Assembly (NCBI GenBank): GCA_015183035.1
Contig: JACZZP010000026.1
Span: 1 to 64,000, forward strand
Length of the DNA: 64,000 nucleotides
Source: Meloidogyne chitwoodi
Taxonomy: Eukaryota > Nematoda > Chromadorea > Rhabditida > Meloidogynidae
Direction: 5' to 3'
The position numbers and the translations under genes are program-made. Shown here one piece after another: positions 33,461-54,588 of this stretch. Within the stretch, counting starts at the first letter, position 1, and the number at the start of each line of letters is the position of its first letter. The notes below the pieces were generated by a model. It was not told the DNA's origin. It saw only the letters and a list, made by a program, of their open reading frames with translations, and did not search any database.

Positions 33461-33776
33461 AAATAAATTATTTTTTATTTAAATTTATCACAACATTTAT
33501 TATCATATTTTTATTTTTTATATTATTTTAATTTTTTATAAAAAAATATTTAAAAAAAAAATTAAAAAATTCCCCCTATAATCAATATATTATTTAAAAA
33601 ATAAATAAATTAAAAACTTTTCTAAATATAACAGGTCAGACACTTAAGTACTTAATCTCTTTCTCTTTATTTTAATAAAATATAATTGAGAGGTGTTCAT
33701 TTTATTTAATTTAAAATTTAATCTTTAAATATTTATTTTTAAAAATAATTAAAAAATAAATACATAACGCCAAAAA
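33461..33776. other. Intergenic, nothing seen
   Basis: AT-rich spacer of about 315 bases between two plus-strand genes. No coding or RNA signal. Confidence 0.4.
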
Positions 33777-36700
33777 ATGTCCCTAAGAAAAATAAAAATT
33801 ATTAATTTAAAAATTAATTTAATTATATTTTTGCTTCAATTTGTGTTGTTAATGCTTACTACATTTAAAATGAGTACTGTAATTTTTTAAATTATTTAAA
33901 AATTAAAAAATTTTTTTAATTTAGCAAAAAGTTCTTTCCAAACCTGGAATTGCCCTAATTTTGATAATTCTTGTAAATGGCATAATTCTATTTGGCCAAC
34001 TTCTTCAATTCTTTGGTTTCAAAGTTCAGTGCCCATTGACCAAAATGAATTAAAATTGTTAACAAATACTGATGTTCTACCAGGCATTTTATTTTTGATA
34101 AAAGCCATTAGAGTCCCAAAATTTTTAATTTATCATAATCTCAGACTCAAGTGGCCTCTGATTTTAGAAATTAAAATAAATTTATTCATTCCATTAGGGG
34201 CAAAATAAAAAATTTTTTTAATAAAAAGGAATTCATGGGAGGGCACTCCAGTTAGTCAAAGGCCACATAGTCGCGAAAAGATAATCGCGAATACTGGAAT
34301 ATTTTAAAATTTCTCCAATTTTAAAGATTTATATTATGCAATTTCTGCCTTTGGTCCATTAAACAACACATTAAATAATAATACAGTAATAGCAACACTA
34401 ATTAGTGAACCAATAGATTGTCAAAAAGGAAATGGAAATTTAACATTTAAGTGAGAAGACTTAAAAAAAGATTAAAAATAAATAAAAAAATATTTTTTAG
34501 TTATTGGGTTAGTCCTTTTGTGCAACTCACAATTTGTATTAAATTGGCAGGAAGGCCTTTGAATAATAGTGACTGTCAGAAATTACCAATTACTCATCAA
34601 GGACCTGGGCCTGCATTGGTAACTATTCCTGAACCTAATGGACAATTTCAGGTATTTTTGATATTTTGAAAAGTTGACATTTTGAAATTTTTATTGAAAA
34701 GTTGACATTTAGACTTCTTTTAGTTAATCATCGAATCTTCCAACTTTATCTATTCAAGTGCCCAATTAAGCGGAGGTTTTGCAATTTTAGATAATATAAA
34801 TTATACAACATACTTTTGTGATACTCCAATTGCTACAACAACAACACAAACAACTAATATATCAAATAATATTAATAATATTTCTTCTATTCAAGTATTA
34901 CCAATAAATTCAACAACAATTGCTTCAACAACTCAATTTTCAAAAAATATATTTGTTGTTGTAAATGATCAGAATAATTCAACAAATTCATTAACTACTA
35001 GTACTATGACCTCTTTAAATACTACTAATACATTTATAGCTAATACTATTACAGTAAGTACTAGCAGGGGTCTTCCTGTTGCCACTAACCTTCAAATGGG
35101 TGGCGTCCCAATTATTAGAGATAATACTTTAAGCAATTCTTCATCAACAACGAATTCAAGCAGTACAGATACAACAAATTCAAGCAGTACAAATCCAACA
35201 ATTTCAAGCAGTATAAATACAACAGCTTCAGGGAGTACAAATACAACAACTTTAAGCAGTATAAATACAACAGCTTCAGGGAGTACAAGTACATCGAACT
35301 CAAGCAGTACAAATATAACAATCACAGTTTCCTCAACTGCAGTTACTAATTCTCCAACAACTTCAAGCAGTACAATTAACACGAACATTTCTTCAGGCAG
35401 TTCAACTGCACTGACAGCTTCTACATTGTCATTTGGTTTACTAAATTCAACAGTAATAGCAACAACAATGTCCTCTAGTTATATCACAGGTTCAACTACA
35501 CTTCAAACAACAGGAAACATAACAGCAATAGGCAATTCAATCACTAACAATAATTCTAATATTTGGGGAATAATGCTTAATTCAACATTAGGAGCATTAA
35601 CTACAATTTCAAGTCCTTTAGCGATAACAATGCCAACAAATTCGAGCAGTACAACCTTAGCAGCACAAACAACTACAAATGCTAATAATACTCCATCAAC
35701 TTCAAGCAGTACTTCGATTACTTTAACAAACGCGACTGCTAATAGTAACTTGTCAACTTCGAGCAGTACAATCAACAGTACAACTTTAGCTTCACCAATA
35801 CCAATAACTACTGTATCAGTTATTTCTACTAATTCGAGCAGTTCAGCTTCTGCAACTACGACAATCACAAATATAAATCCTACTAATTCAAGCAGTACAT
35901 CAACTACACCAAAAGTGGAAGTCGGTGTACCCTTATCTCAGAACAACATTTCAAATATTCTTGGCATAATTCAATTGCCGACTCCAGGAACATTTACTAT
36001 AAATTCTACAACTACAAATTCTAGCATCACAACAAATTCAAGCAGTTCAGCTAGTAATTCTTCAACTTCTAGCAGTATAAATTTAGTAAATAATTCATCA
36101 ATTCCGAGCAGTACAAACTTAATAAATAATTCATCAACTTCAAGCAGTATCACTGCAGCAACACAAATAAATACAAATTCTACTAATACCTCCTTAATTT
36201 CGATCAGTACAACCACAACGACTATGATACTACAAAATGCTGTTACAATTCCTTCAACAAATTCGAGCAGTACAACAGTAATACCACAAATAACTTCAAA
36301 TTCTGTATCTAATTCTTCAACAAATTCAAGCAGTACATCTTCATCAACTTCGAACAGTACAAATTTAGTAAATATTTCCTCAACTTCAAACAGTACAAAC
36401 GTCCCTACAACATCGCCTGTTTTAATAAATTCAACAAATACAGTAATTTCAATGTTTTCGAATACAACGTTGAATATTCCAGTTACCACTACTTTGCAAA
36501 CACCAATGTTGATTGGAATTCCAATTCTATCTCCTAGTAACAATTCAAACATTTGGAGTATAATTCAGGCATCAACTGCAGGAACTGTATCCTCAAATTC
36601 CACCAATACATCATCTATAGCCGTTCCCACATCAACAATTGGTACAACAAATTCAAGCAGTACAACTACTGCTTCAAGTCCTTTAACAAATTTAAATAGT

Positions 36701-38253
36701 ACCTCTACAGTAATCCTAACAACAGTACTACCAGTTACAAGTTCAACCACAAATTCAAGCAGTATATTTTCTGCAACTAACCAAAATTCTGTTTTAAATG
36801 CTTCCACAACTTTGAATAGTATATTATCCTCAACTACAGCAATTTCTTCCACAAATTTAACAACTATAACAAATACAATTACTCGGGCAATCGGCATTCC
36901 AACACCTCCTAGTAACTATTTAAATATTTGGGGCATAATGCAAATTCCAACAACTCCTCCATCAAATACCTCTATTTCAAATTCGTCCACGAATTCGAAT
37001 AATACGACAGTTTCAACTATATTGCTGCCAACAAGCTCAACAACAAATTCGAGCAGTATAGTTGCTCCAATTACATTAATGCCTGTCTTAGTGAATACAA
37101 CGTCGTCTATAAGTCCAAACAGTACAGCAACTACAGTTATGCCTACAACAATCATGACTGTCACAAGTTCAACCTCAAATTCAAGCAGTACAACAGCTGC
37201 AACAAATATAATACCAACGACAATGCTTTCAATTACAAGTACACCAAATTCAAGCAGTACAGCTGCTTTAACTACAATGATACCTACAACAATTATGTCT
37301 GTAACAAGTTCACCAACTTCAAGCAGTACATCTGCTTCAACAAATACAATACCAATGACAATGCCCCCAATGACGAGTACATCAACTTCAAGAAGTACAA
37401 CAACTGCAAGTATACCTACAACAAATATGTCAGTAATAATTTCATCATCAAATTCAAGCAGTATGACTACTCAATTATCCACATCTACTGTTATTTCAAC
37501 AAATTTGAACAGTACACAACGCCTACTACTACTACCGTTTCTTCTGTTATTCCCGATAATTCACAATTTCCAAACGAAATTAATGGAATTTCTCAAATTC
37601 TGAATCAAAATTCTGATTCTCTCTATCAAGAAGGTTTGACATTTTTAATCAAATATTTATTATTAATTGCTTTTAAGCAATGCGTCAAATTAATATTCAA
37701 CTTCAACTCAACAATCAGTCTAATTCTATCACAACAGGTATTTATTTAAACTCAACTTCCAGTCACTTTTCAATTTTTAGTAAAAAGTCCAACAACAAAT
37801 TCAAGCAGTACATCTCCAGCAACTTCTGTTCTACTGTTGTCAACAACGATTTTAGAAACTTCTCCAAATATTACATTATTTACTACTCCACCATCTACAA
37901 AGTCTTCATCAAATTCGAGCAGTACAACACGTTCAACTACAGTAGCATCATTAACAAATTCAAGCAGTACAAGTTCTAACAATACTTCTTCACCCCTATT
38001 AACAACAATATCATCAAGAAATACGCCCTCAATTTCAAGCAGTACATCTACTGCTATTACTGTTTCCACAAATTCAAGCAGTACAACAGGAAATTCTTCA
38101 CCAATAATTTCAAATGATTTAGAACTTGTTATTTTAAGATTTATTGGCAGTGGAAGAATAATATTTAATTTAAATTCAACAAATTTAGGGAATAATGGAA
38201 CAACACAAAACAATGGGACAACCTTAGCAGTACTTAACCCAATATATAAATAA
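33777..38253 (+). CDS. Secreted MAM-like, Ser/Thr/Asn-rich mucin (1-nt frameshift)
   Basis: Proposed exons: 33777-33873, 33925-34083, 34327-34450, 34501-34651, 34724-37633, 37678-37737, 37781-38253. A hydrophobic signal (FLLQFVLLML) precedes a MAM-like ectodomain with TWNCPNFDNSCKWHNS, SEPIDCQKG and LTFKYWVSPFVQLTIC as in nematode MAM-type proteins. A tail of about 1,000 residues made almost only of Ser, Thr, Asn, Ile and Val follows, built on a repeat coding TNSSST. It offers hundreds of O-glycosylation sites and many N-S-S/T sites, so a surface-coat or gland mucin is likely. At about 37512-37516 the frame breaks by one missing base; with it, the exons close exactly to 1,324 residues. Junctions of exons 1-2 and 2-3 are uncertain: the latter would need a GC donor (CAG|GCATTT). 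No membrane anchor is seen. Confidence 0.75.
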
Positions 38254-38292
38254 ATTAAAAAATAATAATTTTATTTTGTATAAAAAATTTAA

Positions 38293-39951
38293 TTAATTTC
38301 TATTATTACAAATATCGATGCCTTCCATTCGTATAGTACTAACTTTTTGTACATTTATTTTTATTGGTACTACTGTATTTGACCCATTTGATTTTTTACA
38401 TAATAAAGCTGCAATACAAGGGAATCGTTGGACAAAGGCTTTTCTATATTCATGACTGAAAATTATTTATTATTTAACATTTGAAATTAAATATTTTGAA
38501 ATTAAATATTTTGAAATTTTTAACATTTTTAAATTTTAAAAAATTTTAACATTTTGAAATTTTTAACATAATAAAAATTACCTAAAAATATAAAGTGCCG
38601 GAGCATCCAATCCCAAAGCTATATATAAAGGAAAAGCAGCAATATTTCTCAACAGCCAAGCAGAAATACTATCCATATTTAAATAACTCATAACAACTTG
38701 CAATGTTTGATTAACTAACCAACCAAATAATTGTAAAATCATTATAACAAAGACTGCTTTGAATATTTGTTTTATTGTTCTGTTATATTGTTGATCTTTT
38801 TTTGAAATAATTAATTAATTTTTTAAAAATTAAAAAAATACCTGGATTTATTTTAATTTTAAGAATTACTCCAACAAATATATAAAGTAGTGGAGTACCC
38901 AAATTAAGAAATAAACTTGGAGTTATATATGATTGTAGACCTACATCTGTTGCAAGACATATTACTAGACTAAAAGAAAGAGAGGAAATTTTTTAAATTT
39001 TTAAAATATTTTTTTACCGATTTGGAGTTTCTATAACAGTAAAGACCTTTTGGACCATACAAACCAATGAAAATAAATAACAGAGCAATAAATAACAAAT
39101 TAATACAAAAGAACTACTCGAGCAAGTATTGCAATAACTTTAAATAAATTAATAAATGTTAATTTAATTAATTTAAAAAAAATACAAAATTGGAAAAGCA
39201 ACAGCAATTAATCTGTCTAATCCAATTGTTAAACAAAGCATTATTTGTGAATAAAATGCAAGTAGAGGTAAATATTGAAATATTAGACAATATTTGTATG
39301 TTATAAAATTGATTCTAGAGGCAAGGATAATTAATGGTGGTATTGTTCCAAAAAGGAAAATTATCTGGAAAATAATGGAAATTTTTGAAAATTTTTAAAA
39401 ATTTTTTAGAAATTTTTTTTGAACTAATTTTTCAAATAACAATTCCACTTACAGTATTTAACGAATTTAAAGCAATAAGTAAATTACAATTTCCAAACAT
39501 TTTGTGTTTAAAAGTAATCCAAATTAGTGATAAACATGAAATAAATGCCAAAAAGGCTAAAAATGCTTTAACAGCAATAACTAGCAAAAAGTAATTCAAA
39601 ACACTAATATTTTTATTAATTGACTTGTAAAACTGAAAAACAAATAAATTTTGTATTTTTGTTTAAATAATATTTTTGTGTTTTTTCTATAGTAAAAGGG
39701 CTGTTCGTAATTTAGGGTACATGTGAGGAATAGAGGAAAAGGAAAGTACAGTAATTGGAATCGAACCAACAACCTCTCCTCTATCGTTGCCTCGCAAGTC
39801 CGACGCTCTACCCACTACACCACACCACAACTTGAAATGAAAAGACAATTAAATAGAGATAAACTCTACATTTATTAATAAAAAAAAATAAAAAACAAAC
39901 TTCATCTTCATTAGAACCATTTTCTGCTATTTGAGTAATATTATTATTCAT
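38293..39951 (-). CDS. Seven-helix chemoreceptor, Srsx-like GPCR
   Basis: Starts MNNNITQIAENGSNEDE (exon 39951-39901), continues with helix 1 (FLLVIAVKAFLAFLAFISC) and then NLLIALNSLNT, helix 3 ending IGLDRLIAVAFPI (in place of DRY), LQSYITPSLFLNLGTPLLYI, IFKAVFVIMILQLFGWLVNQ, LRNIAAFPLYIALGLDAPAL and the tail SHEYRKAF. The GLDR motif and the xEYRxAF tail fit the nematode Srsx superfamily. Ligand and cell type are unknown. The gene is convergent with the mucin gene, with only 39 bases between stop codons. A tRNA-like remnant lies in its first intron. Exon ends in the middle are less certain. Confidence 0.75.
39752..39828 (-). pseudogene. tRNA-like sequence in intron
   Basis: On the minus strand it has A box TGGTGTAGTGGGTAGAGCG and B box TTGGTTCGATTCCAA with a well-paired T arm. 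CTTGCGA is a possible anticodon loop (TGC, Ala). The region between anticodon arm and T arm is too long (about 15 bases) and the acceptor stem is poor, so a degenerate tRNA or SINE head is more likely than an active gene. Confidence 0.5.
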
Positions 39952-40656
39952 TTTTAATTTTTTAAAAAATATAAAAATGTTTAATTTATTTAAAAAGAAA
40001 ATAAATTGCCAGTATTATTTTATATAATTAATTTTTGTAAAAATAATGAAGGGGTATATATATATTTCCGTAAGATTTTCTGAGTAAATTAATTTAATAA
40101 ATAATTTTGTTTTCGTTTTTTTAAATAAAAAAATAATATTATTATTTTTTCAAATAAAATTGTCATTTTCTTAAAAACACCCACTTTTATTTAATTAAAT
40201 TTAATTAAATTAAACTTTAAAAAAAAAGTTTAAGTAAAAAAAATAAATTAATTAATTTATTAAAAATTAATTTACAAAAGAATAAAAGAGTTAAACATTT
40301 AAATATGTTCTTTTCACGTTAAATATAATTATATTTATTTATTTATTAATATTAAATAATTTTTAATTGAGTAAAACTGAGAGGAAATGCTAAGCAGAAC
40401 ACCTGTTAATTTATTTAATTATTTATTAGAAAATATATATTCTTAAAAAAGAAAAATAAAAAATTTTATTTTAATTGTAAATATACCTAACCTTTAATTT
40501 TGGTAAAAAAAATTAATTAATTAAAAGTTTTGTAGAATAAATATTATTTTTTATTAATAAAGGGTGTGGGTTGTAGAAATGTTTTTTTTAATTATTTTTG
40601 CAAAAATAAAATAAAAATTAATTTAAAAAAATAAAATAATAATTTAAATAAATAAT
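39952..40656. other. Intergenic, AT-rich, nothing seen
   Basis: Over 85 percent A+T by eye, with simple TTAATTAA-type palindromic runs. It separates the start of the receptor gene from the 3' end of the next minus-strand gene. No coding or RNA signal. Confidence 0.4.
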
Positions 40657-43600
40657 TTATTTGCAATGTGAACTATTTTCTAAACTTGTCAGAATTAATT
40701 CTTTTTGATTTTCTAAAAATTAAATAAATTAAATATTAATTTATTTTATTTATATTTTACCATCATTTATTCCACATTTATTACATGTATAGGCACAAAC
40801 AATTTCTATTAATTTTTGTAATTTTATTAAATTATTTAATTGACCTTAAATTTAATTAATTTATTTATTTTTTAATTTTTACCTTCACAACTCCCCAATT
40901 TTGACCATCCCCCAAATTGATCAAAGTGTAATCTTAATCCTTTTAATTCATATTTATCTGAAGAAAATTCATTTGCACAATAACCAGAAAGACGTTGACA
41001 AAATGGTAACATATCTGCACAGTACGGTGTTCCTTAAATTTTTTAAAAATGTCAAAAATGTCGAAAATTTAAAAATGTCAGAAATGTCAAAAATTTAAAA
41101 ATGTCAGAAATGTCAAAAATTTCAAAATGTCAAAAATTAATTTAAATCGAATAATAAAATTATTAAAACTAACCATTAGATTTTGTTTTAGTTCCCCCAA
41201 ATAATTTAGTAGATGAAAGCAAAGGTAATGCCCTCCTTCCAATACCAAAATATTCTATAATATTTTGTTTAGCTAACTAAAATTAATTTAATTAAATAAA
41301 TTAATTAAATTAACCTTTTTTGTGCTTAATTCAATTAATTCATTTTTTGTTAAATTTCTAATAATTAAATTATTTTCTTCAGAATTTATTGATCTTTTTG
41401 GTCTTTTTTTAAATTAATTAATTAATTTAAAAAATATTTTAATTTAAATTACCCAACAAATTCATTTTCTCTTGCACACTTTACAAATTGCCCACTTTCC
41501 CTTTGAATAATTTTATTAAATGAAATTTCTTCAGAACCATCTACGCAGGCTAAAAAGTAATTTTATTTTTTTATTAAATTTAAAAATATTTAAATTTAAT
41601 AAAAATAAAAAATTTTAATTTTTTAAAATAATAAAAATAGTCTTTTCATTAAATCCAACTTACAGCTTTTTTAAATGAACGATTAATCATAATGATTTTA
41701 AAAAGCTGCTAGTTGGATTAAAATAAAATAATTTATAACTTATTTTTAAAATTAATTTTCTTCCAAAATTAATTTTTAAAAAAACCAAAAAAAATTAAAA
41801 AAAATTTAAAATAATTTTATTAATTTTACCAAAAGCATTAATTTCACTATTTGCAATACTCCCATCACTGTTAAATGCCCAAGAACACCTTTTCATTGTA
41901 TTCTCATCTCTCCATATCTGCATAAATCTTTTAAAACGTCCATCAGGTAAATCACAACCAACTTGATTAATTTTAAAAAATTAAAAAAAATTTTTAATTT
42001 TTACCTAAATTATTAAATTTTGTAAAATTATCATTTTCAACGCAAAGTACAGGCATAATTCCGTCTATGTATTTTACATCCCCAACTAAAGTTAATTCTT
42101 CTCCTTGAATAAAACAACCTAAATAAATTAATAATATTAAAAATTAATATTTTTGTAAAAAAATTAAAATTTAAAAAATCCGCAAATTTTGTCCGCAAAA
42201 ATATTTTTGCGGACAAAATTTGCGGATTTTTTAAATTTTAATTTTTTTACAAAAATATTAATTTTTATTAATTTAATTATTAACCTTGTTTAATTATTTG
42301 TCCATGACTACAAATATAAAATGACCGTTTAGACAAACTTTCAAAAGTCGTTCCATGTTTATATATTTTGCCTTCAAATTCACAATCTATGTCTTTAAAA
42401 TTAAAATATTAATTAATTAATTTAATTAAAAATAATTAACAATTAGAAGTAACATTAATTAATCTACAGCCTTCTTTAAAACGACGACATTGAGTCCATT
42501 GCCCTGCAACATTTGCATATCTTGAAATTACTACTTCTTGACCTGTTGTGGCTACACAACCTATTTATTTATTTATTTATTTTTAAATATTTTATGTTTT
42601 TTAAACTTAAAAATATTAAAAAGAAAATTAAAATTTATTTAATTATTTTTTTAAATTAAAATTAAATAAATTCCTTTAATTTAAATCTTTTAAAAATCAT
42701 AACTCAGTTTAAAGTTTACCTAAAAATCTAAAATTTTGTAAATAAATTTAAACAACGATTATCTAATTTATTACAAATTTTTATAATTTTAAATTAAATA
42801 TTATTAAAGTTATGCTTAAAAAACTAAGAGTAACTCCTTCCTTATGTGCTCTCCCTTACCCTTTTAAATTTCTCTCTATTTTTAAAAATAATTTAAAAAA
42901 TTAACCACCCGGGTATTTTATTAGTTAAAACATTGTTTTAATTTTATTTAACAAAATAAACCCTCCGGGGTGCTTTATTTTTAATTTATTTTATTAAAAA
43001 GAGAGAAGGTATTTACTTGTGAATATTTAATTTAAAAAAATTAAAAAAAAACCTGTGCATTTTAATTTAACATTATTTTCATCTCTTAAACAAGCTACAA
43101 TTTCTTTTTTTTTGAAGCAACGATCTTATTGTATTTTTAGGAATATCTAGCCACGTAAAATCACCTTCAACTAATTTACCTTTATTATTGGGTAATTCAC
43201 AATTTGACCCTTTTTAAAATTTTTTAAAATTTATTTTAAATTTTTAAAAATTTTCTTACATTCATGGACCACTTTTTTAGCTAAATATTCATTTCCAACG
43301 CATTCCACAAAAGAAAATAATTTTTTTTCAGAATTTTCAGGTGTTTGTTGATTAAAATATTCTCCTATTTTTACTAATTTTCCTTCATTATCAATGCAAT
43401 CTTTAAATAAAAATTTTTTTTTAAATTTTTAAAAATTCATACGTGTTATTTTTAAAGAAATTCCATTAGGTAAATCATTTACACATTCATAACGAAAATG
43501 TTGGGTAATGTGGGCAACACCTGGACGAATTACTGTACCTTCTGTTTTGTTTGAAGGAACACAACCTTTGGGGAAATTTAAAGATATTAATTGTTATTTT

Positions 43601-44042
43601 TATTTAATTATTGGTATTTTGAAATTTTGAAAAAAAATTAATTTTTTAAAATTTCAAAAATTTTAAAAAATTTGAAATTTTTGAAAATTTTCAAAAATTT
43701 TAAAAATAATCAAAAATATTATTTATTAAATAAAAATAATTTTATAAACATACCAACAGGTTTACCAATTAAATAATTATTATAATTAAATAAATTAATT
43801 CCATTTTCAAAGCTAACATCTTCTCTTTCAGGTATTACTGTAGTAGAAGTAATTAATTCATTAAAACATTCATATTGAATTAAATTTAAAATAAATTTAT
43901 CACCAATATTTTTACATTTATTATTATTGTTTAAATTAATTAAATTTGAATTATTTGTAGTTTTTATTAAATTAATTAATTTAATAAAAATAAATAAAAA
44001 TTTTAAAATTAAATAATTTTTGAAAAAATTATTTTTTAGCAT
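40657..44042 (-). CDS. Secreted protein with serial MIG-18-like (Fn1-type) Cys modules and an ShK-like end
   Basis: A long hydrophobic N-terminus (LKFLFIFIKLINLI) acts as signal. At least eight short modules follow, each about one exon, of the form C-x4-G-x3-G-x2-(W/F/Y)...C: GCVPSNKTEGTVIRPG, DCIDNEGKLVKIGEYF, NCELPNNKGKLVEGDFTW, GCVATTGQEVVISRYANV, DCEFEGKIYKHGTTF, GCFIQGEELTLVGDV, GCDLPDGRFKRFMQIW and CVDGSEEISFNKII. These resemble the nematode MIG-18-like fibronectin type I modules. The last part (YCADMLPFCQRLSGYC ... CAYTCNKCG) looks like an ShKT module with an internal insert. A final small exon, ENQKELILTSLENSSHCK at 40712-40657, fits in phase. The role is probably extracellular matrix or secreted binding. 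Some exon limits are approximate. One intron is occupied by a perfect palindrome. Confidence 0.7.
42138..42267. repeat. Perfect 130-bp palindrome without spacer
   Basis: Position-by-position pairing around the axis 42202/42203 shows 65 matched pairs with no mismatch and no loop. The centre is GTCCGCAAAAATATTTTTGC. The words ATCCGCAAATTTTGTCCGC link it to other GTCCGCAAA elements at 26466-26662 and 29198-29280. It lies in an intron of the MIG-18-like gene. Confidence 0.92.
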
Positions 44043-44555
44043 TTTTTATTATTCAACTAAGAGAGTAAAAAAATTAATTTATTTATTTTAATAAATTTAT
44101 TAAAGACTAAAAAACATTAAAAAATAAATTATTTAATTTATTTTTATATATACATTTTTTTATTAATTTTTTTCTTTCCTTAATTGCCTTCTTACAAGGT
44201 TACAATAAAACTGTTCTTTTTTAAAAGAAATAAATATATTAAAAATTATTTAAGCATTTTTATTGTTTTTTTAATCTCTTCAAGTTTATTATATCCTTTT
44301 CTTTTTTATTAAAAAATTAATTTTTTATTTTTTTTTCATTTGCACTTTTGATTTTTATGGGAAGTTCTTTTTCGATTAAATTGGGAGAGCGTGTTGATCT
44401 TTTTTATTTGTTTCGATCATTTGGGTTGGCATTTATCCCTTTACATTTTTATAAAGAAATAGCCAACCCCTTTTTTTATTGATTTATTTTCTTTTTAAAA
44501 TAAATATAATTAATTAATTAAATATATTGCTTTTTTAAAAAATACATAAATTTAA
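44043..44555. other. Intergenic, nothing seen
   Basis: Spacer between two minus-strand genes. It should hold the promoter of the MIG-18-like gene and the 3' end of the kinase gene. No motif stands out. Confidence 0.4.
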
Positions 44556-52275
<7,720 letters not shown>

Positions 52276-54588
52276 TTTTTTTTCTAAAAAAATAAATATT
52301 AAATTTAAAAAAATGAAAAAATGAATTCCCGACGATATAAATGATTGGAATTCCAAATTTCAAAAATTCGGGAATTAATTTTTTGTTTCTCAAATACACT
52401 CAATTTTTAGGGGGATTTGGGTAAAACTTTCTTTTAATATTCCCTTGAGTAAAAATAAAATAAATTTAGGACTCTTTTGGTCTCTCAAAGAGAATAAAGT
52501 GATTACCTAAACTTTAATATGAGAGAAATAAATTAAATTTAAATTTTTGATTTTTTAATAAATTAATTAAATTGTTTTAAAAATTCACTAAAATTAAATT
52601 AAAAAATATTTTTAAAAAATTAAAAAATTTGGCTTATAAATTACTCAAGAAAATTATTAAAATAAATAAATAAATAAATTTGACAGAAGTTTTGTGTATT
52701 AAAAAATGCAAAAATAAAAAAATAATTAAAGAAAAAAAGTGAAGATGAGTGTTGGGGAAGAAAATTGCGCGTTAACGGGAAGTTTGTTTAGTTATATTAC
52801 TGGTTTATATTTGTAAAATTGAAAGAGAGAGAGAGAATGTTTGGAGAGGAAAGAGGGAAAATGTTGGTATTTCATAGACGTAATTTTTGTTTTTTATTTG
52901 TTTGTGTTTTTTGGTTATTCTGTTTTTTATTGGTTTTTAAATTGTATTTTTCGATGTTTTTAGTTTTTGTTTCTGATATGTGTTTTTGTTATTTATTTGT
53001 TTTGGTTATTCTGTTATGTTTTTCAAGGTTTTTAGTTTCTGTTCTGATATTTGTTTTTATGTTTTTGTTTCTTGTTTTTGATATGTGTTTTTGTTATTTA
53101 TTTGTTTGTGTTTTTAATTGTTTGTTTTTGTTATTTATTTGTTTTCTAAAAAATTCCAAACAATTATCCTTTTAAAAACCTTTAAAACATTTAATTTTAA
53201 AAAACAAATATTCTATAACTATATAAATCTATTTTATCGCTCAATACATTAAAAAATGTCAATTTAACAAAATATCTCGCCTTTTACCTTTTTTACAAAA
53301 ATATTTAACGGTATGAAGGACAAAAACGGGGGAAAATTAAATAATGGGGGAACGTTACTTTTATATATTTTTACAACGGCAAGAGTTAGTTAGTGGAACA
53401 GCTCTACGAGAATGAAGCTTTTTAAGCGAAATAAAAAGGAGAGATGATTAAAAAACGATTTGTGGTATTTTTGATATGATCAATTACTTTTATATAATAA
53501 ATTAAGAATATATATCCTTTTTTAATATTTATATTTTGGTTGGAATTAATTTAAAAGTTTTAAGTCAAAAATACGAAATTTTGTTTTTTAACTTATTTTA
53601 ATTAAAAATTTAATTCTTTAAAAAATAAAAAAAAAGGTTTAATTTAATTTAAAAACTTAATATAATTATGACTAAATTTTAAGTATATTTAACCTTTTAT
53701 TTGATTAAAAACGGTCACGTCAAAAATTACCCTCAAATAAAAATCACTCATTTCTCTATTACCTATAATCATTTTTTCTTCTTTATATTTTTTAAATATT
53801 TTTTTTTTTAATTCCCAGGTGTGCTTGGCATTTTTTCAATTCTTTTTTCTCTTTTACCAAATTCATTTTCATTAGCTGGGTCATTTCGACGCAGCTAAAA
53901 CTGCAATTATTTTTTAAAAAATTTTAGCGCCAAACCGACCCCAACAGTTGACATTTTCTAATTTATTTCTCTTAAAAGACTAAATCTCGATTATAGATTT
54001 AATTTAAAGCCAATCAATCACAGCTTTTTAACGTCATTTATTTTTGAAGAAAAGAGAAAAAAGATTAAAATTAAAAAATAAATGATAATGAAAAAATTAA
54101 TTTTTAATTTAAAATTAATTTTTCTATTTCTAAACAATTATATAATTTTTCTTTAACAAGAAATTTTTACAACATTAAAAAAATTTTTTTTAATCAAAAC
54201 TTTAGTTGAAAGAAAAATTATTTATTTAATTATTTATATAAAAGTGAATTAAAAATAAAATAATATATTGTTTTCTTTAAGGCAAATATTCCAAGTTTAT
54301 TAATATTTAAATATTATTGGTAAATGTTTTTAATTGGATTTTATGGATGGAATTGTTTATGGGAATTAGGGCATTCTTCCAAAAAAATTTTTTATTTAAA
54401 TTTAAATTTTCTATAAATTTTTCTAGTCATCAATTCTAAAATTTCAAAAATTCAAACATTTTTTTTAAATAAAAAAATTTAAAATTTCATGAATTTATAC
54501 CCAACAATCCCTATCCACATCAAAATCCATTCAAAAATTATAAGAAAAGAAAAACTTCAAAACATGTATTATCATCAAAAACACTTTT
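52276..54588. other. Long intergenic region upstream of the kinase gene
   Basis: Holds the probable kinase promoter. 52880-53150 is T-rich with repeated TTTGTTATTTATTTGTTT-type words; the plus-strand open frame of 118 codons there is low-complexity Phe/Leu/Cys and not believable as a gene. A GTGTGCTTGGCATTTTTTC block near 53819 and AGCGCCAAACCGACCC near 53925 are more GC-rich but match nothing I recognise. Confidence 0.45.

Noticed and set aside
35092..38213. Antisense open frames of 68-193 codons rich in Val, Leu and Glu
   Set aside because: They are the reverse complement of the TNSSST repeat coding sequence; the sense strand has signal peptide, MAM-like part and spliced exons.
52819..53175. 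118-codon Phe/Leu/Cys-rich frame
   Set aside because: Low-complexity T-rich DNA with repeated TTTGTTATTTATTTG words and no splice or family support.
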